Below, one piece after another: positions 1 to 9,197 of a stretch of DNA of 64,000 bases (position 1 is the first letter of the stretch; every line of letters starts with the position of its first letter). Source of the DNA: Chitinophaga oryzae (lineage in GTDB: Bacteria > Bacteroidota > Bacteroidia > Chitinophagales > Chitinophagaceae); NCBI RefSeq assembly GCF_012516375.2, contig NZ_CP051204.2, forward strand, positions 2,232,001 through 2,296,000, written 5' to 3'. The notes beneath the pieces are model-generated. The model searched no databases and had not been told where the DNA came from. It saw nothing but the letters and a program-made list of their open reading frames with translations. The translations under genes were made by a program, and so were the position numbers.

Positions 1-2862
1 GGTGAAGTGGTGGTAACAGCGCTGGGCATCAAAAAAGCGGAACGTAACCTCGGTTATTCCATCTCCCAGCTCTCTTCAAAAGATGTGAGCGACGTACCCC
101 AACCCAATGTGATGAACAGCCTGGCGGCACGCGTGCCGGGCGTCAGCATCCGCAGCACCGGCTCCGACCCCGGTTCCAGCGTAATGGTCACCATCCGCGG
201 ACAATCGTCCATCAGCAAAGACAACCAGCCATTATACGTGATCGACGGAGTGCCCGTAGCTCCCGCCATCCAGAACCCCGCACAGGCGGTAGACGGTAAA
301 CAGACCGTCGACTACGGCAGCCCTATCAGCGATATCAGCGCCGACGATATCGCCAGCATCACCGTACTGAAAGGCGCCAGCGCTGCCGCGCTTTACGGCA
401 GCCGCGCCGGTTCCGGCGTAATCCTCATCACCACCAAATCCGGCGCCGCCAAAAAAGGCCTGGGCGTAAGCTTCAACTCCACCGCGATGTTCGATAAAGC
501 ATGGATGTTCCCCCACTTCCAGAACGAATTCGGCAGCGGCGACTGGGCCGGGACAGACAACACCCTCAGCACCGCCGCATGGGGCCCGAAACTGAATACC
601 GGCCGTAAACTGGTACAGTGGAACAGTCCCCTCGATGAAAACGGTAAACCGGTCCCCCTGGAATGGAAAGCCTACCCCAACCGCGTCAAAGACTTCTTCC
701 GCACCGGCCGTACCATCACCAATAACATTGCGGTGTCCAAAAGCGGCGACGCCGGCAACTTCAGGATCTCCTACGCCAATATGCAGAACCAGGGCATCGT
801 CCCCAACACGGACCTGAAACGCAATAACCTGACTTTCTCCGGCACCTACCATCTGAATAAATCCATTCATGTCAGCAGCAATATCGCCTATACGAACAGT
901 ACCAGCGATAACCGCCCCTCGGCTTACACGGAGAGCGTAACCATGCAGACATATAAGCTCGCGCCCAACGTGGACATCCACGCGCTGCGTAACTACTGGG
1001 TACCGGGAAAAGAAAGCCTGCAGCAGTACAATCCCTATAGCAGCGACGATAACCCTTACCTGATCGCTTACGAAGAAACAAACAGCTATAACCGTAACCG
1101 CATCACAGGAAACGTACAGGTGCAACTGGACCTCCGGAAAGACCTGAGCCTGATGCTCCGCACAGGGCTGGATTATTATTCCCTGTCGGAAGACCAGAAG
1201 CGGCCGTTCAGCGCCAAAAGGACCCCTAAAGGCGCCTTTGTGCTGGGTAACAGCCAGTTCAGGGAACAGAACAGCGACTTCCTGCTCACCTACAAACCGG
1301 AACTGAAAAATAATTTTAAACTGTCTGTCGCTGTAGGTGGCAACCGCATGGACCAGCAGCTGCAATCCAACCAGCAGTCGGCCGGAAGCCTTACCCTGCC
1401 AGGGATCTACAATCTTTCAAATGCTGCGGCCGGATCAGTGATCAATACACAGTCAAGATCTCATAAACGGATCAACAGTATCTACGGTATGAGCGAGATC
1501 AGCTACAACGATTATATCTTCCTCAACCTTACTGCGAGAAACGACTGGAGCAGCACGCTGCCCAAATCCAATAACGCCTATTTTTATCCCTCCGTATCTG
1601 TCAGCGCTATCCTCTCCGAGATGCTGAACATTCAATGGCGGCAGTTGTCTTACCTGAAGCTGAGGGCCAACTGGTCACAGGTAGGCGCTGATACAGACCC
1701 CTACCAGCTCTTCAATACCGTACCGTTCGATACCGACTGGGGCACTGTAAAACGCGCCACCATCAGCTTCAGTCAGCGTAACAGCCTGCTGAAGCCGGAA
1801 ATTGCCACTTCCTACGAAGGAGGGCTGGACGTTAGTTTCTTCAAAGATCGTTTAGGCCTGAACGTTACCTGGTATAAAACCAATAACCGGAACCAGATCA
1901 TCCAGGTGCCCACCACCATTGCTTCCGGCGCCAGCAGTATGCTCATCAATGCCGGTAATATCCAGAACAGCGGCTGGGAGATAGCGCTGAACACAGTGCC
2001 GGTAAAAGGAAAACTTACCTGGAAGTCTGATGTCAATTTTACCCGTAACCAGAATAAAGTCATCTCGCTCACGCCTGCAGTGACCAGCTACATGCTGGGC
2101 AGCACCGACGGCAGCAATATCGTCTACCTGATAAAAGAAGGTACTAAAATGGGGGATTTTTACAGCAGAAGCTGGGTGAAAGTGAAAGAAGGCCCTTATG
2201 CCGGACAAGCCCTGCTGAACAGCAACGGCCTGCAGCAACAGGACCCGGAACTGGTGAAGATCGGTAACTACAACCCCGATTTTATGGTAGGGTTCAACAA
2301 CAACTTCCACTATAAAAACCTGACGGTGAATTTCCTGATCGACTGGCGCCAGGGCGGCTCCTATTACTCTTATGTGGCCAAAAGCCTTATCCAGGACGGG
2401 CGTACCACCAATACGCTGTACGGAAGGGATGCAGCACACGGTGGTCTTACCTGGACAGACGCCAACGGCGTAAAGCGGGATGACGGCATGCTCATGGAAG
2501 GGGTGATCGACAAAGGCAACGGTACCTATAAACCCAACGACGTCATCATCGCGGCAGCCGATTATTATGATAATAAATACTGGAAATATTATGAGAACGA
2601 AACCTACAGCGCTACTTATGTGAAGCTGAAAGAAGTGTCCGTTACCTATGCCTTCGGCCGTAATGTGATGCGCCGCATCCATTTCCTGAGCAACCTGTCG
2701 CTCTCACTGATCGGCAATAACCTGTACACCTGGACCGCAGCCAATAACGGGTATGATCCGGAAATTACGATGAGCCTGTCGAGCCAGCGTTACCAGGGCG
2801 TAGGGCACTGGACGCTGCCGGGAACAAGATCTTATGGCGCTAAACTGAGTTGCAATTTTTAA
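1..2862 (+). CDS. SusC/RagA-type TonB-dependent outer membrane transporter, 5' truncated by the window edge
   Basis: The reading frame is open from base 1, so the signal peptide, carboxypeptidase-regulatory-like domain and TonB box lie off the left edge; the GTG at base 7 is internal, not a start. What remains (about 953 codons) starts at the plug domain: VTIRGQSS near codon 62, LYVIDGVPV near 79, and LKGASAAALYGSRAGSGVI near 123, all hallmark SusC plug motifs. The rest is a beta-barrel with many aromatic-ended strands, finishing in the usual barrel strand ending NF. It is followed 12 bases later by a SusD-like gene, so the two should form a lidded importer in the outer membrane. The linked phosphatases suggest a phosphorylated substrate, which is inference only. 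Confidence 0.95.
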   Translation, partial: GEVVVTALGIKKAERNLGYSISQLSSKDVSDVPQPNVMNSLAARVPGVSIRSTGSDPGSSVMVTIRGQSSISKDNQPLYVIDGVPVAPAIQNPAQAVDGKQTVDYGSPISDISADDIASITVLKGASAAALYGSRAGSGVILITTKSGAAKKGLGVSFNSTAMFDKAWMFPHFQNEFGSGDWAGTDNTLSTAAWGPKLNTGRKLVQWNSPLDENGKPVPLEWKAYPNRVKDFFRTGRTITNNIAVSKSGDAGNFRISYANMQNQGIVPNTDLKRNNLTFSGTYHLNKSIHVSSNIAYTNSTSDNRPSAYTESVTMQTYKLAPNVDIHALRNYWVPGKESLQQYNPYSSDDNPYLIAYEETNSYNRNRITGNVQVQLDLRKDLSLMLRTGLDYYSLSEDQKRPFSAKRTPKGAFVLGNSQFREQNSDFLLTYKPELKNNFKLSVAVGGNRMDQQLQSNQQSAGSLTLPGIYNLSNAAAGSVINTQSRSHKRINSIYGMSEISYNDYIFLNLTARNDWSSTLPKSNNAYFYPSVSVSAILSEMLNIQWRQLSYLKLRANWSQVGADTDPYQLFNTVPFDTDWGTVKRATISFSQRNSLLKPEIATSYEGGLDVSFFKDRLGLNVTWYKTNNRNQIIQVPTTIASGASSMLINAGNIQNSGWEIALNTVPVKGKLTWKSDVNFTRNQNKVISLTPAVTSYMLGSTDGSNIVYLIKEGTKMGDFYSRSWVKVKEGPYAGQALLNSNGLQQQDPELVKIGNYNPDFMVGFNNNFHYKNLTVNFLIDWRQGGSYYSYVAKSLIQDGRTTNTLYGRDAAHGGLTWTDANGVKRDDGMLMEGVIDKGNGTYKPNDVIIAAADYYDNKYWKYYENETYSATYVKLKEVSVTYAFGRNVMRRIHFLSNLSLSLIGNNLYTWTAANNGYDPEITMSLSSQRYQGVGHWTLPGTRSYGAKLSCNF

Positions 2863-2874
2863 TTCATTCATATC

Positions 2875-4344
2875 ATGAAACCGTATAAAATAATTATAGG
2901 TCTGCTGACAGCACTAACATTTACCGGCTGTACGAAAGACTTTGAAGATATCAATACCAATCCTAATAATCCGTCTGTTACCCGGCCGGAGTACCACCTG
3001 ACAGAAGCGATCACACAAACGGCTTATGCCTATGCGGAGAACGGGTTTGCCAGAAGACCGGCAGCACTGGGCAGGTACATCACCCTGATCAGGAATAACG
3101 ATTATGAACTGTTCCGCTGGACGGCCGTGGACTGGTCGGATATTTACCAGCGCGCGATGATCGTGAAAACCATGCAGCAGGAAGCCACCGATATGAAACA
3201 ACCGGCTTACGTAGCGGCGGGCAAAGTGCTGATGGCGTTTAATATAGCCTACCTGACAGATCTCTATGGCGATGTTCCTTATTCCAAAGCATTGCAGTCA
3301 GTAGAGAATGGTAACATCAAACCCACCTACGACAAACAGGAAGATATCTACGGCAGCCTGTTGGACCTGCTGAAAGAAGCCAATACAGCATTAAAAAATA
3401 ATGGCGCCGGTATCGACGCAAAGGCCGATGCCATGTTCGCCGGCGATGCCCTGAAGTGGCGTAAGCTGGCTAACTCCCTGCGTTTGCGGATGCTGCTCCG
3501 TTGCTCCAAAAACTACCCCAACGCCTGGACGGAGATACAGGCCATCCTGAACAATAAAGCGGAGTATCCGGTCATGGAAAGTAACGCCGATAATGCCGAA
3601 GTAGGTTACCTGGGCGTGAAAAAAGATGACAGCTGGGCCGGCGGACCGCTGAATATGATCGATAATGATTTTCAGAAAACGAAAGCCAGCAAGGAGCTGG
3701 TAGATGCATTGTTGTCGCGCAATGATCCCAGGCTGGAACTATGGATCGCTCCGGTGAGCAGCACAGAGGGCGCTACCGTCGACAAAAATAAATACGTTGG
3801 TATCCCGCACGCCTATACGAATCCGGGAGATTACAACGGCGGTGAAGCGCACCAGTCTACGTTGTCTTCTTTCTTCAGACAGAATAAACCTGCCACCTAC
3901 AAAGCCAGCCTGATGTTGTATACGGAAGTGTGTTTCATCATTGCGGAGGCGATGCAGTCAGGCAAAGTAACCATGGCGGGGGCTACGGCAGAGAGCATGT
4001 ATAACAACGGCATCAGGTCCTCTATGGAATATTATGGACTGCAGCCGGAAGCGCAGCAACGCAAGTACTATGATCAGACCATCGTAAAATACAATGGCAC
4101 GCTGGAACAGCTGATCACCCAGAAGTGGATCGCGATGACTTTCCGGGGCGCAGAAGGATGGTTTGATTTTCGCCGTACCGGCCACCCTGCGTTTGTAGCC
4201 GGTCCGATGGCTTTTCAGAAGACTTTCCCGGTAAGGTACGCCTGGCCTATGACGGAGCAGGATGTGAACCTGGACAACTATCACGCAGCGATCAAGGTGT
4301 TTGGCGCGGATGATATCAACACAAAAATGTGGTACCTGAGATAA
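2875..4344 (+). CDS. SusD/RagB-like outer membrane lipoprotein
   Basis: 489 residues. The N-terminus is a lipoprotein signal (basic MKPYK, hydrophobic stretch, TFTGC with Cys19), and the mature protein begins TKDFEDINTNPNNP, the typical opening of the SusD-like group in which the mature N-terminus is followed by helical TPR-like repeats. It ends with the barrel-partner tail (RYAWPMTEQDVNLDNY, near residues 456-471) usual for the family, in which the RYP/YPxPxxE-like element closes the protein. It is expected to act as the surface-exposed ligand-binding lid of the adjacent SusC channel. It lies 12 bases downstream of susC and 13 bases upstream of a phosphatase gene, so co-transcription is likely. 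The substrate cannot be read from the sequence. Confidence 0.93.
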   Translation: MKPYKIIIGLLTALTFTGCTKDFEDINTNPNNPSVTRPEYHLTEAITQTAYAYAENGFARRPAALGRYITLIRNNDYELFRWTAVDWSDIYQRAMIVKTMQQEATDMKQPAYVAAGKVLMAFNIAYLTDLYGDVPYSKALQSVENGNIKPTYDKQEDIYGSLLDLLKEANTALKNNGAGIDAKADAMFAGDALKWRKLANSLRLRMLLRCSKNYPNAWTEIQAILNNKAEYPVMESNADNAEVGYLGVKKDDSWAGGPLNMIDNDFQKTKASKELVDALLSRNDPRLELWIAPVSSTEGATVDKNKYVGIPHAYTNPGDYNGGEAHQSTLSSFFRQNKPATYKASLMLYTEVCFIIAEAMQSGKVTMAGATAESMYNNGIRSSMEYYGLQPEAQQRKYYDQTIVKYNGTLEQLITQKWIAMTFRGAEGWFDFRRTGHPAFVAGPMAFQKTFPVRYAWPMTEQDVNLDNYHAAIKVFGADDINTKMWYLR

Positions 4345-4357
4345 GAACGATCAACAT

Positions 4358-5644
4358 ATGGAAAAGAGAATATTAGGGAGAAGGAATTTCCTGGGAGGTA
4401 TCCTGAAAGCCGGCGCACTGCTGCCGCTGGCAGGAACGCCGGTGTTAGCTGCTGTGGCGGCGCCGCTGGAAGGAGGGGCTTATAAAGCGTCGGCGGTCCC
4501 TGACCGGATTATTCTGAATATTACAAAAGATCCGTCTACCATGGCGGCCATCACCTGGCGTTCAAACAGCGCCGCTACGGCCTATGTGGAATATGCAATA
4601 GCGGACGCCCGTCCGGCGTTTGCGGCGAAGGCTGCGCGGGTGACGGCGAAAGCAGCACCGCTGCTGGATGTATGTCATCATAGCTTTACGCTGACAGGCC
4701 TGCAGCCGGATACGCTGTACACCTACCGCGTAGGTAACGATAACGGCTGGAGCGAATGGCTCCAGTTCCGCACGGCAGCGGCAACCGGAAAGCTGTCCTT
4801 TATTTACCTGGGAGATGCGCAGGTAGGCATCAGGCCGTTCTGGAGCCGCGTGCTCCGCAAAGCCTATGCGCAATTGCCGGACGCGCAGCTGGTCATTCAT
4901 GCCGGCGATCTTGTCAACCGTGCCAACAACGACGATGAATGGGGCCAATGGTTCGAAGCCGGCGGATATATCCACGGAAGTGTGCCATCGCTGGTAACGC
5001 CGGGCAATCATGAATACACGCATGAAGATGGTTTTCCGCACCTGTCCGTTCACTGGAAAAAGCACTTCACCCTCCCGGAAAACGGTACCGGTCTCGATGA
5101 GCTGGAAGGCTCCGTGTTCTATACGGACATACAAGGTGTGCGGTTTATCAGCCTCAACACCATGATGATGGAGGAAGCCACCGCGGAATCGCTGCTCCAT
5201 GCGCAGCAGCAGTGGCTGGAGCGTACGCTGTCTTCCAACCCGCACGCATGGACCGTGGTAACGATGCATCACCCGGTATTCTCTACCAAAAAAGGCAGGA
5301 GCAATGAGAAAGTAAGGACATGGTTTAAACCACTGTTTGATAAGTATAAAGTAGATATCGTACTGCAGGGGCACGATCATGCCTATGGCAGGGGGATGCG
5401 GCAGATAGCGCCTTACGGTACCGCCTATGTCGTGTCTGTGAGCGGCTCCAAAATGTATGACTATGAGAAAATGGAATGGGCCGATATTGTTACCGGGCAT
5501 CTGCAGATGTACCATCTGATCACCATCGATCGCAACCGCCTTGATTTCAGGGCGTACCTCGCCACCGGTGAACTGTTCGACGCCTTTGTGCTGGAGAAAC
5601 GCGCCGGTAAGCTTAACAAATTCAAAGACAACAGACCTTCATGA
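4358..5644 (+). CDS. Purple acid phosphatase-like metallophosphoesterase, Tat-exported
   Basis: 428 residues. A twin-arginine signal is visible (GRRNFLGG at residues 7-14, then a hydrophobic Ala/Leu stretch), which fits export of a folded metalloenzyme. Residues about 48-139 form a fibronectin III-like N-terminal domain as in purple acid phosphatases. The catalytic domain follows with the metallophosphatase blocks GDAQ (152-155), GDLVNR (183-188), GNHE (216-219), MHHPVFS (303-309) and GHDHAYGR (338-345). The first block has Gln where Gly is more usual. The enzyme should remove phosphate from phosphomonoesters in the periplasm. It overlaps the next phosphatase gene by 4 bases (ATGA), so they are translationally coupled. 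The exact substrate is unknown. Confidence 0.9.
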   Translation: MEKRILGRRNFLGGILKAGALLPLAGTPVLAAVAAPLEGGAYKASAVPDRIILNITKDPSTMAAITWRSNSAATAYVEYAIADARPAFAAKAARVTAKAAPLLDVCHHSFTLTGLQPDTLYTYRVGNDNGWSEWLQFRTAAATGKLSFIYLGDAQVGIRPFWSRVLRKAYAQLPDAQLVIHAGDLVNRANNDDEWGQWFEAGGYIHGSVPSLVTPGNHEYTHEDGFPHLSVHWKKHFTLPENGTGLDELEGSVFYTDIQGVRFISLNTMMMEEATAESLLHAQQQWLERTLSSNPHAWTVVTMHHPVFSTKKGRSNEKVRTWFKPLFDKYKVDIVLQGHDHAYGRGMRQIAPYGTAYVVSVSGSKMYDYEKMEWADIVTGHLQMYHLITIDRNRLDFRAYLATGELFDAFVLEKRAGKLNKFKDNRPS

Positions 5645-7254
5645 AAACCCGTTCTATACTGTTGCTGGCAATACTTCTTGCCGGCAACAGTCTTTTCGCG
5701 CAACAACTAAAGCGGCCTAAGCTGGTCGTGGGCATTATGGTAGACCAGATGCGGTGGGACTACCTGTACCGGTATTATAACCGTTACGGCAATACGGGGT
5801 TTAAGCGGTTACTCCGGGAAGGTTTCAGCTGTGAGCAAACCATGATCAACTATGTACCGTCCGTTACGGCCAGCGGACATGCCGCCGTATATACCGGCGC
5901 AGGCCCTGCGGTGAACGGTATTGTCGGTAACGACTGGTATGACCGTCGGGCCGGTAAGTCTGTGTACTGTGTATACGATAGCGCGGTCAGCACGATCGGC
6001 GGTGCTGCAACAGCCGCAGGAGGCATGTCGCCCCGCCACCTGATGAGCACCACCATCGGCGATGAACTGCGTATCGGCACCGGCTTTCAGAGCAGGGTAG
6101 TAGGCATCGCACTGAAAGACAGGGCCGCGATATTGCCCGCGGGCCACGGCGCCAATGCTGCCTTCTGGTACGACGATGCCACGGGCAATTTCATCACCAG
6201 CACCTGGTATATGAACAGCCTGCCTGTATGGGCAACAGCCTTCAACAAAGCACAACGCGCTGCAAAATATATACAGCAGCCATGGAAAACATTATATCCT
6301 CTTGCTTCCTATACCGCCAGCACGGCAGATGATAAACACTATGAAGTGCCCCTGCCGGGAGAAGACAAGCCGGTGTTCATCCATCAGTTCAGCAAAGGGC
6401 AAGACTATGGACTGCTGAAATACTCGCCGCTGGGCAACACGCTGACATTGGATTTTGCGAAAGCTGCCATTCTGGGGTACGCCTTAGGCAGTACTGCCAC
6501 CGATATGCTTTGCCTCAGCTTCTCCACGCCGGACATTGCCGGTCATAGCTTCGGCCCAGATGCTATCGAAATGGAAGACATGTACCTGCGGCTGGATAAA
6601 GAACTCGGCGAATTCCTTACCTGGCTGGACCAGCGCTACGGTAATGACTACCTGGTGTTTCTCACCGCGGACCACGGCGCTATCAACTCACCGGGCTTTT
6701 TTCAGGACCACCACCTGCCGGGCAGTGCGGAAAAAATTGGCAGGGCCGCTGCGCTCAATGAAGCCGTCAGCAGGCTGCTGGGCGTGCCTAAAGCCATCCT
6801 CTCCGATGCCGGTTTACAGCTGTACCTGGATACCGCCGCCATCAGTAAGGCCGGCGTCCCCCTGGTAACGGTGCAGCAGTTGATCAAAGCGCAGCTGAAA
6901 GCGCTTCCCGGCATCAGCGATGTGATGATCGCCGAAGAAATGCACAACGGCTATCTTCCTGCGCCCTTTAATGACATGTACCTCAACGGCTGGCACGCCA
7001 AACGCAGTGGCGACATGATGGTAATACCCGCACCGGGCGTAAAGAACGGCAGCATCATGGGAACGACCCACGGCACCATGTATCCTTATGATACGCACAT
7101 TCCTTTGATATGGTTCGGGTGGGGGATAAAGCACGGTGTTAGTTACAGGCATATCGGGATGACAGATATTGCAGCTACTGTATGTGCTTTGCTGCGGATA
7201 CAGATGCCAGGCGGAAGTACAGGGAAGGTAATTGAAGAAGTGATGGGGAGATAA
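5641..7254 (+). CDS. pafA: PafA-type alkaline phosphatase
   Basis: 537 residues with a Sec signal peptide ending at SLFAQ (about residue 21). It carries every catalytic residue I know from the Chryseobacterium PafA enzyme, three positions earlier: Asp35 in VDQMRWD, nucleophile Thr76 in PSVTASGH, Asn97 in GNDWYD, and Lys159/Arg161 in LKDR. Later metal ligands are the Asp and His of TPDIAGHSFGP, of TADHGA, and the His of GTTHGT. PafA enzymes are periplasmic, calcium-stimulated, weakly phosphate-inhibited monoesterases that release phosphate from organic phosphate even when phosphate is plentiful. It is the last gene of the susCD-phosphatase operon and overlaps the preceding gene by 4 bases. The symbol is given by homology of the active site. 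Confidence 0.92.
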   Translation: MKTRSILLLAILLAGNSLFAQQLKRPKLVVGIMVDQMRWDYLYRYYNRYGNTGFKRLLREGFSCEQTMINYVPSVTASGHAAVYTGAGPAVNGIVGNDWYDRRAGKSVYCVYDSAVSTIGGAATAAGGMSPRHLMSTTIGDELRIGTGFQSRVVGIALKDRAAILPAGHGANAAFWYDDATGNFITSTWYMNSLPVWATAFNKAQRAAKYIQQPWKTLYPLASYTASTADDKHYEVPLPGEDKPVFIHQFSKGQDYGLLKYSPLGNTLTLDFAKAAILGYALGSTATDMLCLSFSTPDIAGHSFGPDAIEMEDMYLRLDKELGEFLTWLDQRYGNDYLVFLTADHGAINSPGFFQDHHLPGSAEKIGRAAALNEAVSRLLGVPKAILSDAGLQLYLDTAAISKAGVPLVTVQQLIKAQLKALPGISDVMIAEEMHNGYLPAPFNDMYLNGWHAKRSGDMMVIPAPGVKNGSIMGTTHGTMYPYDTHIPLIWFGWGIKHGVSYRHIGMTDIAATVCALLRIQMPGGSTGKVIEEVMGR

Positions 7255-7356
7255 AAGAGGGGCGGACAAAATGGTACTTGGTGAATTCTGCTTAAATGAC
7301 TAATTTATAGTCTATTGTAATGTAAGCCATTTGTCCACCCTCAATATTAACCCATT
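7255..7356. repeat. Imperfect 14-15 bp inverted repeat bracketing about 80 bp (MITE-like or regulatory)
   Basis: The gap between the PafA-like gene and the helicase gene contains GGGCGGACAAAATGG at 7260-7274 and CCATTTGTCCACCC at 7327-7340, which are inverted copies apart from one substitution and one base gap. Between them is a smaller hairpin, GACTAATTTATAGTC. The whole could be a miniature inverted-repeat element or a stem-loop; no flanking target duplication is obvious. It marks the left edge of an AT-richer stretch. Confidence 0.4.
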
Positions 7357-9135
7357 ATGCAGTTAACTCAGGAGCAGCTTGACATTATTCAGTCTGCCGG
7401 TAATATTAAAATAAATGCAGTAGCCGGTTCTGGTAAGACAACAACAATCATTGAATACGCCAAAAGCAGGCCTCGCCACGCCAAAATACTGTATCTGGCG
7501 TTTAATAAGTCAGTCAGGAATGACGCTATAGCTAAATTTGAAAACTGCGGATTGACAAACGTAAAAGTGGAGACAGCTCATTCACTGGCTTACAAACGGA
7601 TTGTTTTCAGAGATGGTTATAATGTGCGTAATCAGGGATATCGTACACATGAAATTGCGGAATTATTGCAAATAGCAGGAAGTGGAGAGAAACATGGAAA
7701 GTATATCGTAGCCAATCACATAAATAAATTTTTTAGCTATTTCTGCAATAGTGATAAAATGACCATGGAGGAACTGGACTATCTGGACGTTGTTACGGAT
7801 AAAAAAGTCCGGTCATTCGTTAAAACCTATTACAACGATATTCAGAAACTGGCTGCAAGTTTATACCAGAAAATGGATGCCGGGGAAATTGACATCACGC
7901 ATGATTTTTACCTGAAAAAATTCCAGCTGGAACATCCGGATTTAAAGTTTGATTATATTTTATTTGATGAAGGTCAGGACGCCTCCGCTGCCATGCTGGA
8001 TATCTTTCTCCGGCAAAAGGCAGTAAAAGTGATAGTAGGAGATACGCATCAGCAAATTTACAGCTGGCGGTATGCAGTTAATTCTCTGGAGAAAGTGGAT
8101 TTCAAGACCTTTCACCTGTCGACAAGCTTTCGTTTTGGACCGGACATAGCACATCTTGCATCTGAAGTCTTAAAATGGAAAGAATACCTTGGTTTATATA
8201 AGCCTTTTTCTATTACAGGTAATGGCGGGCAGGATAAAGGAAGTAGCGTGGCAGTCATTGCGAGAACGAACCTTGGGTTATTGTTAAATGCTATAGCGTA
8301 CATTGAAAAGAATGTGGACGTCAGGCATATATATTTTGAAGGAAATATTAATTCCTATGCCTATGCGGATGATGGAACCTCTCTTTACGACCTGCTGAAC
8401 TTCATTAATAATAAGCGGTACCTTGTAAAGGACCATCTCATCCGGGAGATGAAAAACATGGCGGAACTGGAGGAGTATATTGAACATACGGAGGATATTC
8501 AACTGGCTACTATGCTGGAGATCGTAAGGGAATACGGCGATGATATTCCATCGATAATCAGAACGCTTAAAGACAAACATGTAGACGATACGGATAAAAA
8601 GAAAGCGGCAGTTATTTTTTCGACTGTTCACCGGAGCAAAGGAATGGAGTATGACAAGGTTATCCTGGCAGATGATTTTGTGACGGAGGAGAAGCTCACG
8701 AAAATGAAAAAGGAGGAAATGAACGTCTCGAAACTGAATGAGGAAATCAACCTGCTGTATGTTGCTATTACCCGGACCCGCGATATTATTCAAATTCCGG
8801 AGTCCATGATTCCATCCGGTTTCCCTTCTTCACAGATTACTGTTCTTAAAGAGGAAAAACCCGAAATAACAAATAAGGCATCTTTTGTAAATCCGGCGAT
8901 GACGGAAGGTTATAAAACAGCTACTGAAAAGACATATACCTTTGAAGAAGTCAGATTAAAACACAAAGGCGCTTATATGCCCTGGACAGAGGAACAGGAT
9001 AATGAACTGACCCAGCTTTATTGCAAAGGCAGAAAGATAAAGGAGATGGCAATACACTTTGGGCGAACGGAAGGAGCCATCAGATCGAGGATAAAAAAGC
9101 TGGACCTGGAGTCTATCTACGGGCCAGGGAAATAA
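7357..9135 (+). CDS. UvrD-like superfamily I DNA helicase with C-terminal Myb/SANT-like helix-turn-helix
   Basis: 592 residues. Helicase motifs are in order: Q-motif-like LTQEQLDII (3-11), Walker A AVAGSGKTT (21-29), Walker B FDEGQD (about 201-206), motif III GDTHQQIYSWR (about 228-238), motif V STVHRSKGMEYD (about 422-433) and motif VI LLYVAITRTRD (about 467-477). The protein is shorter than UvrD/Rep (about 720) and has a small 2B region, resembling the FBH1-like group. Residues about 539-585 (PWTEEQDNEL ... GRTEGAIRSRI) look like a Myb/SANT-type DNA-binding helix-turn-helix. It is a single gene, AT-richer than its left neighbours, with an inverted repeat upstream and a terminator downstream, which suggests acquisition. 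Its task (repair, or defence against foreign DNA) is not shown by the sequence. Confidence 0.85.
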   Translation: MQLTQEQLDIIQSAGNIKINAVAGSGKTTTIIEYAKSRPRHAKILYLAFNKSVRNDAIAKFENCGLTNVKVETAHSLAYKRIVFRDGYNVRNQGYRTHEIAELLQIAGSGEKHGKYIVANHINKFFSYFCNSDKMTMEELDYLDVVTDKKVRSFVKTYYNDIQKLAASLYQKMDAGEIDITHDFYLKKFQLEHPDLKFDYILFDEGQDASAAMLDIFLRQKAVKVIVGDTHQQIYSWRYAVNSLEKVDFKTFHLSTSFRFGPDIAHLASEVLKWKEYLGLYKPFSITGNGGQDKGSSVAVIARTNLGLLLNAIAYIEKNVDVRHIYFEGNINSYAYADDGTSLYDLLNFINNKRYLVKDHLIREMKNMAELEEYIEHTEDIQLATMLEIVREYGDDIPSIIRTLKDKHVDDTDKKKAAVIFSTVHRSKGMEYDKVILADDFVTEEKLTKMKKEEMNVSKLNEEINLLYVAITRTRDIIQIPESMIPSGFPSSQITVLKEEKPEITNKASFVNPAMTEGYKTATEKTYTFEEVRLKHKGAYMPWTEEQDNELTQLYCKGRKIKEMAIHFGRTEGAIRSRIKKLDLESIYGPGK

Positions 9136-9176
9136 CAAATGACCGGTGTATGTAGTATACATCGGTCATTTGTTTT
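9135..9176. terminator. Bidirectional rho-independent terminator
   Basis: A 16-bp stem (ACAAATGACCGGTGTA at 9135-9150 against TACATCGGTCATTTGT at 9158-9173, one G-T pair) is followed by TTTT on the + strand, while the - strand side ends in a TTATT context. It lies between the converging helicase gene and the - strand gene ending at 9198. Confidence 0.75.
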
Positions 9177-9197
9177 ATAACGTTTTAAAGGGCTGAC

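Noticed and set aside
232..1365. A 377-codon open frame on the - strand
   Set aside because: It lies antisense to the SusC gene, has the composition of a mirror of a GC-rich barrel gene, and has no domain. Many other long frames (for example 20411-21898, 36904-38265, 38226-39386, 42365-43705) are the same kind of shadow.
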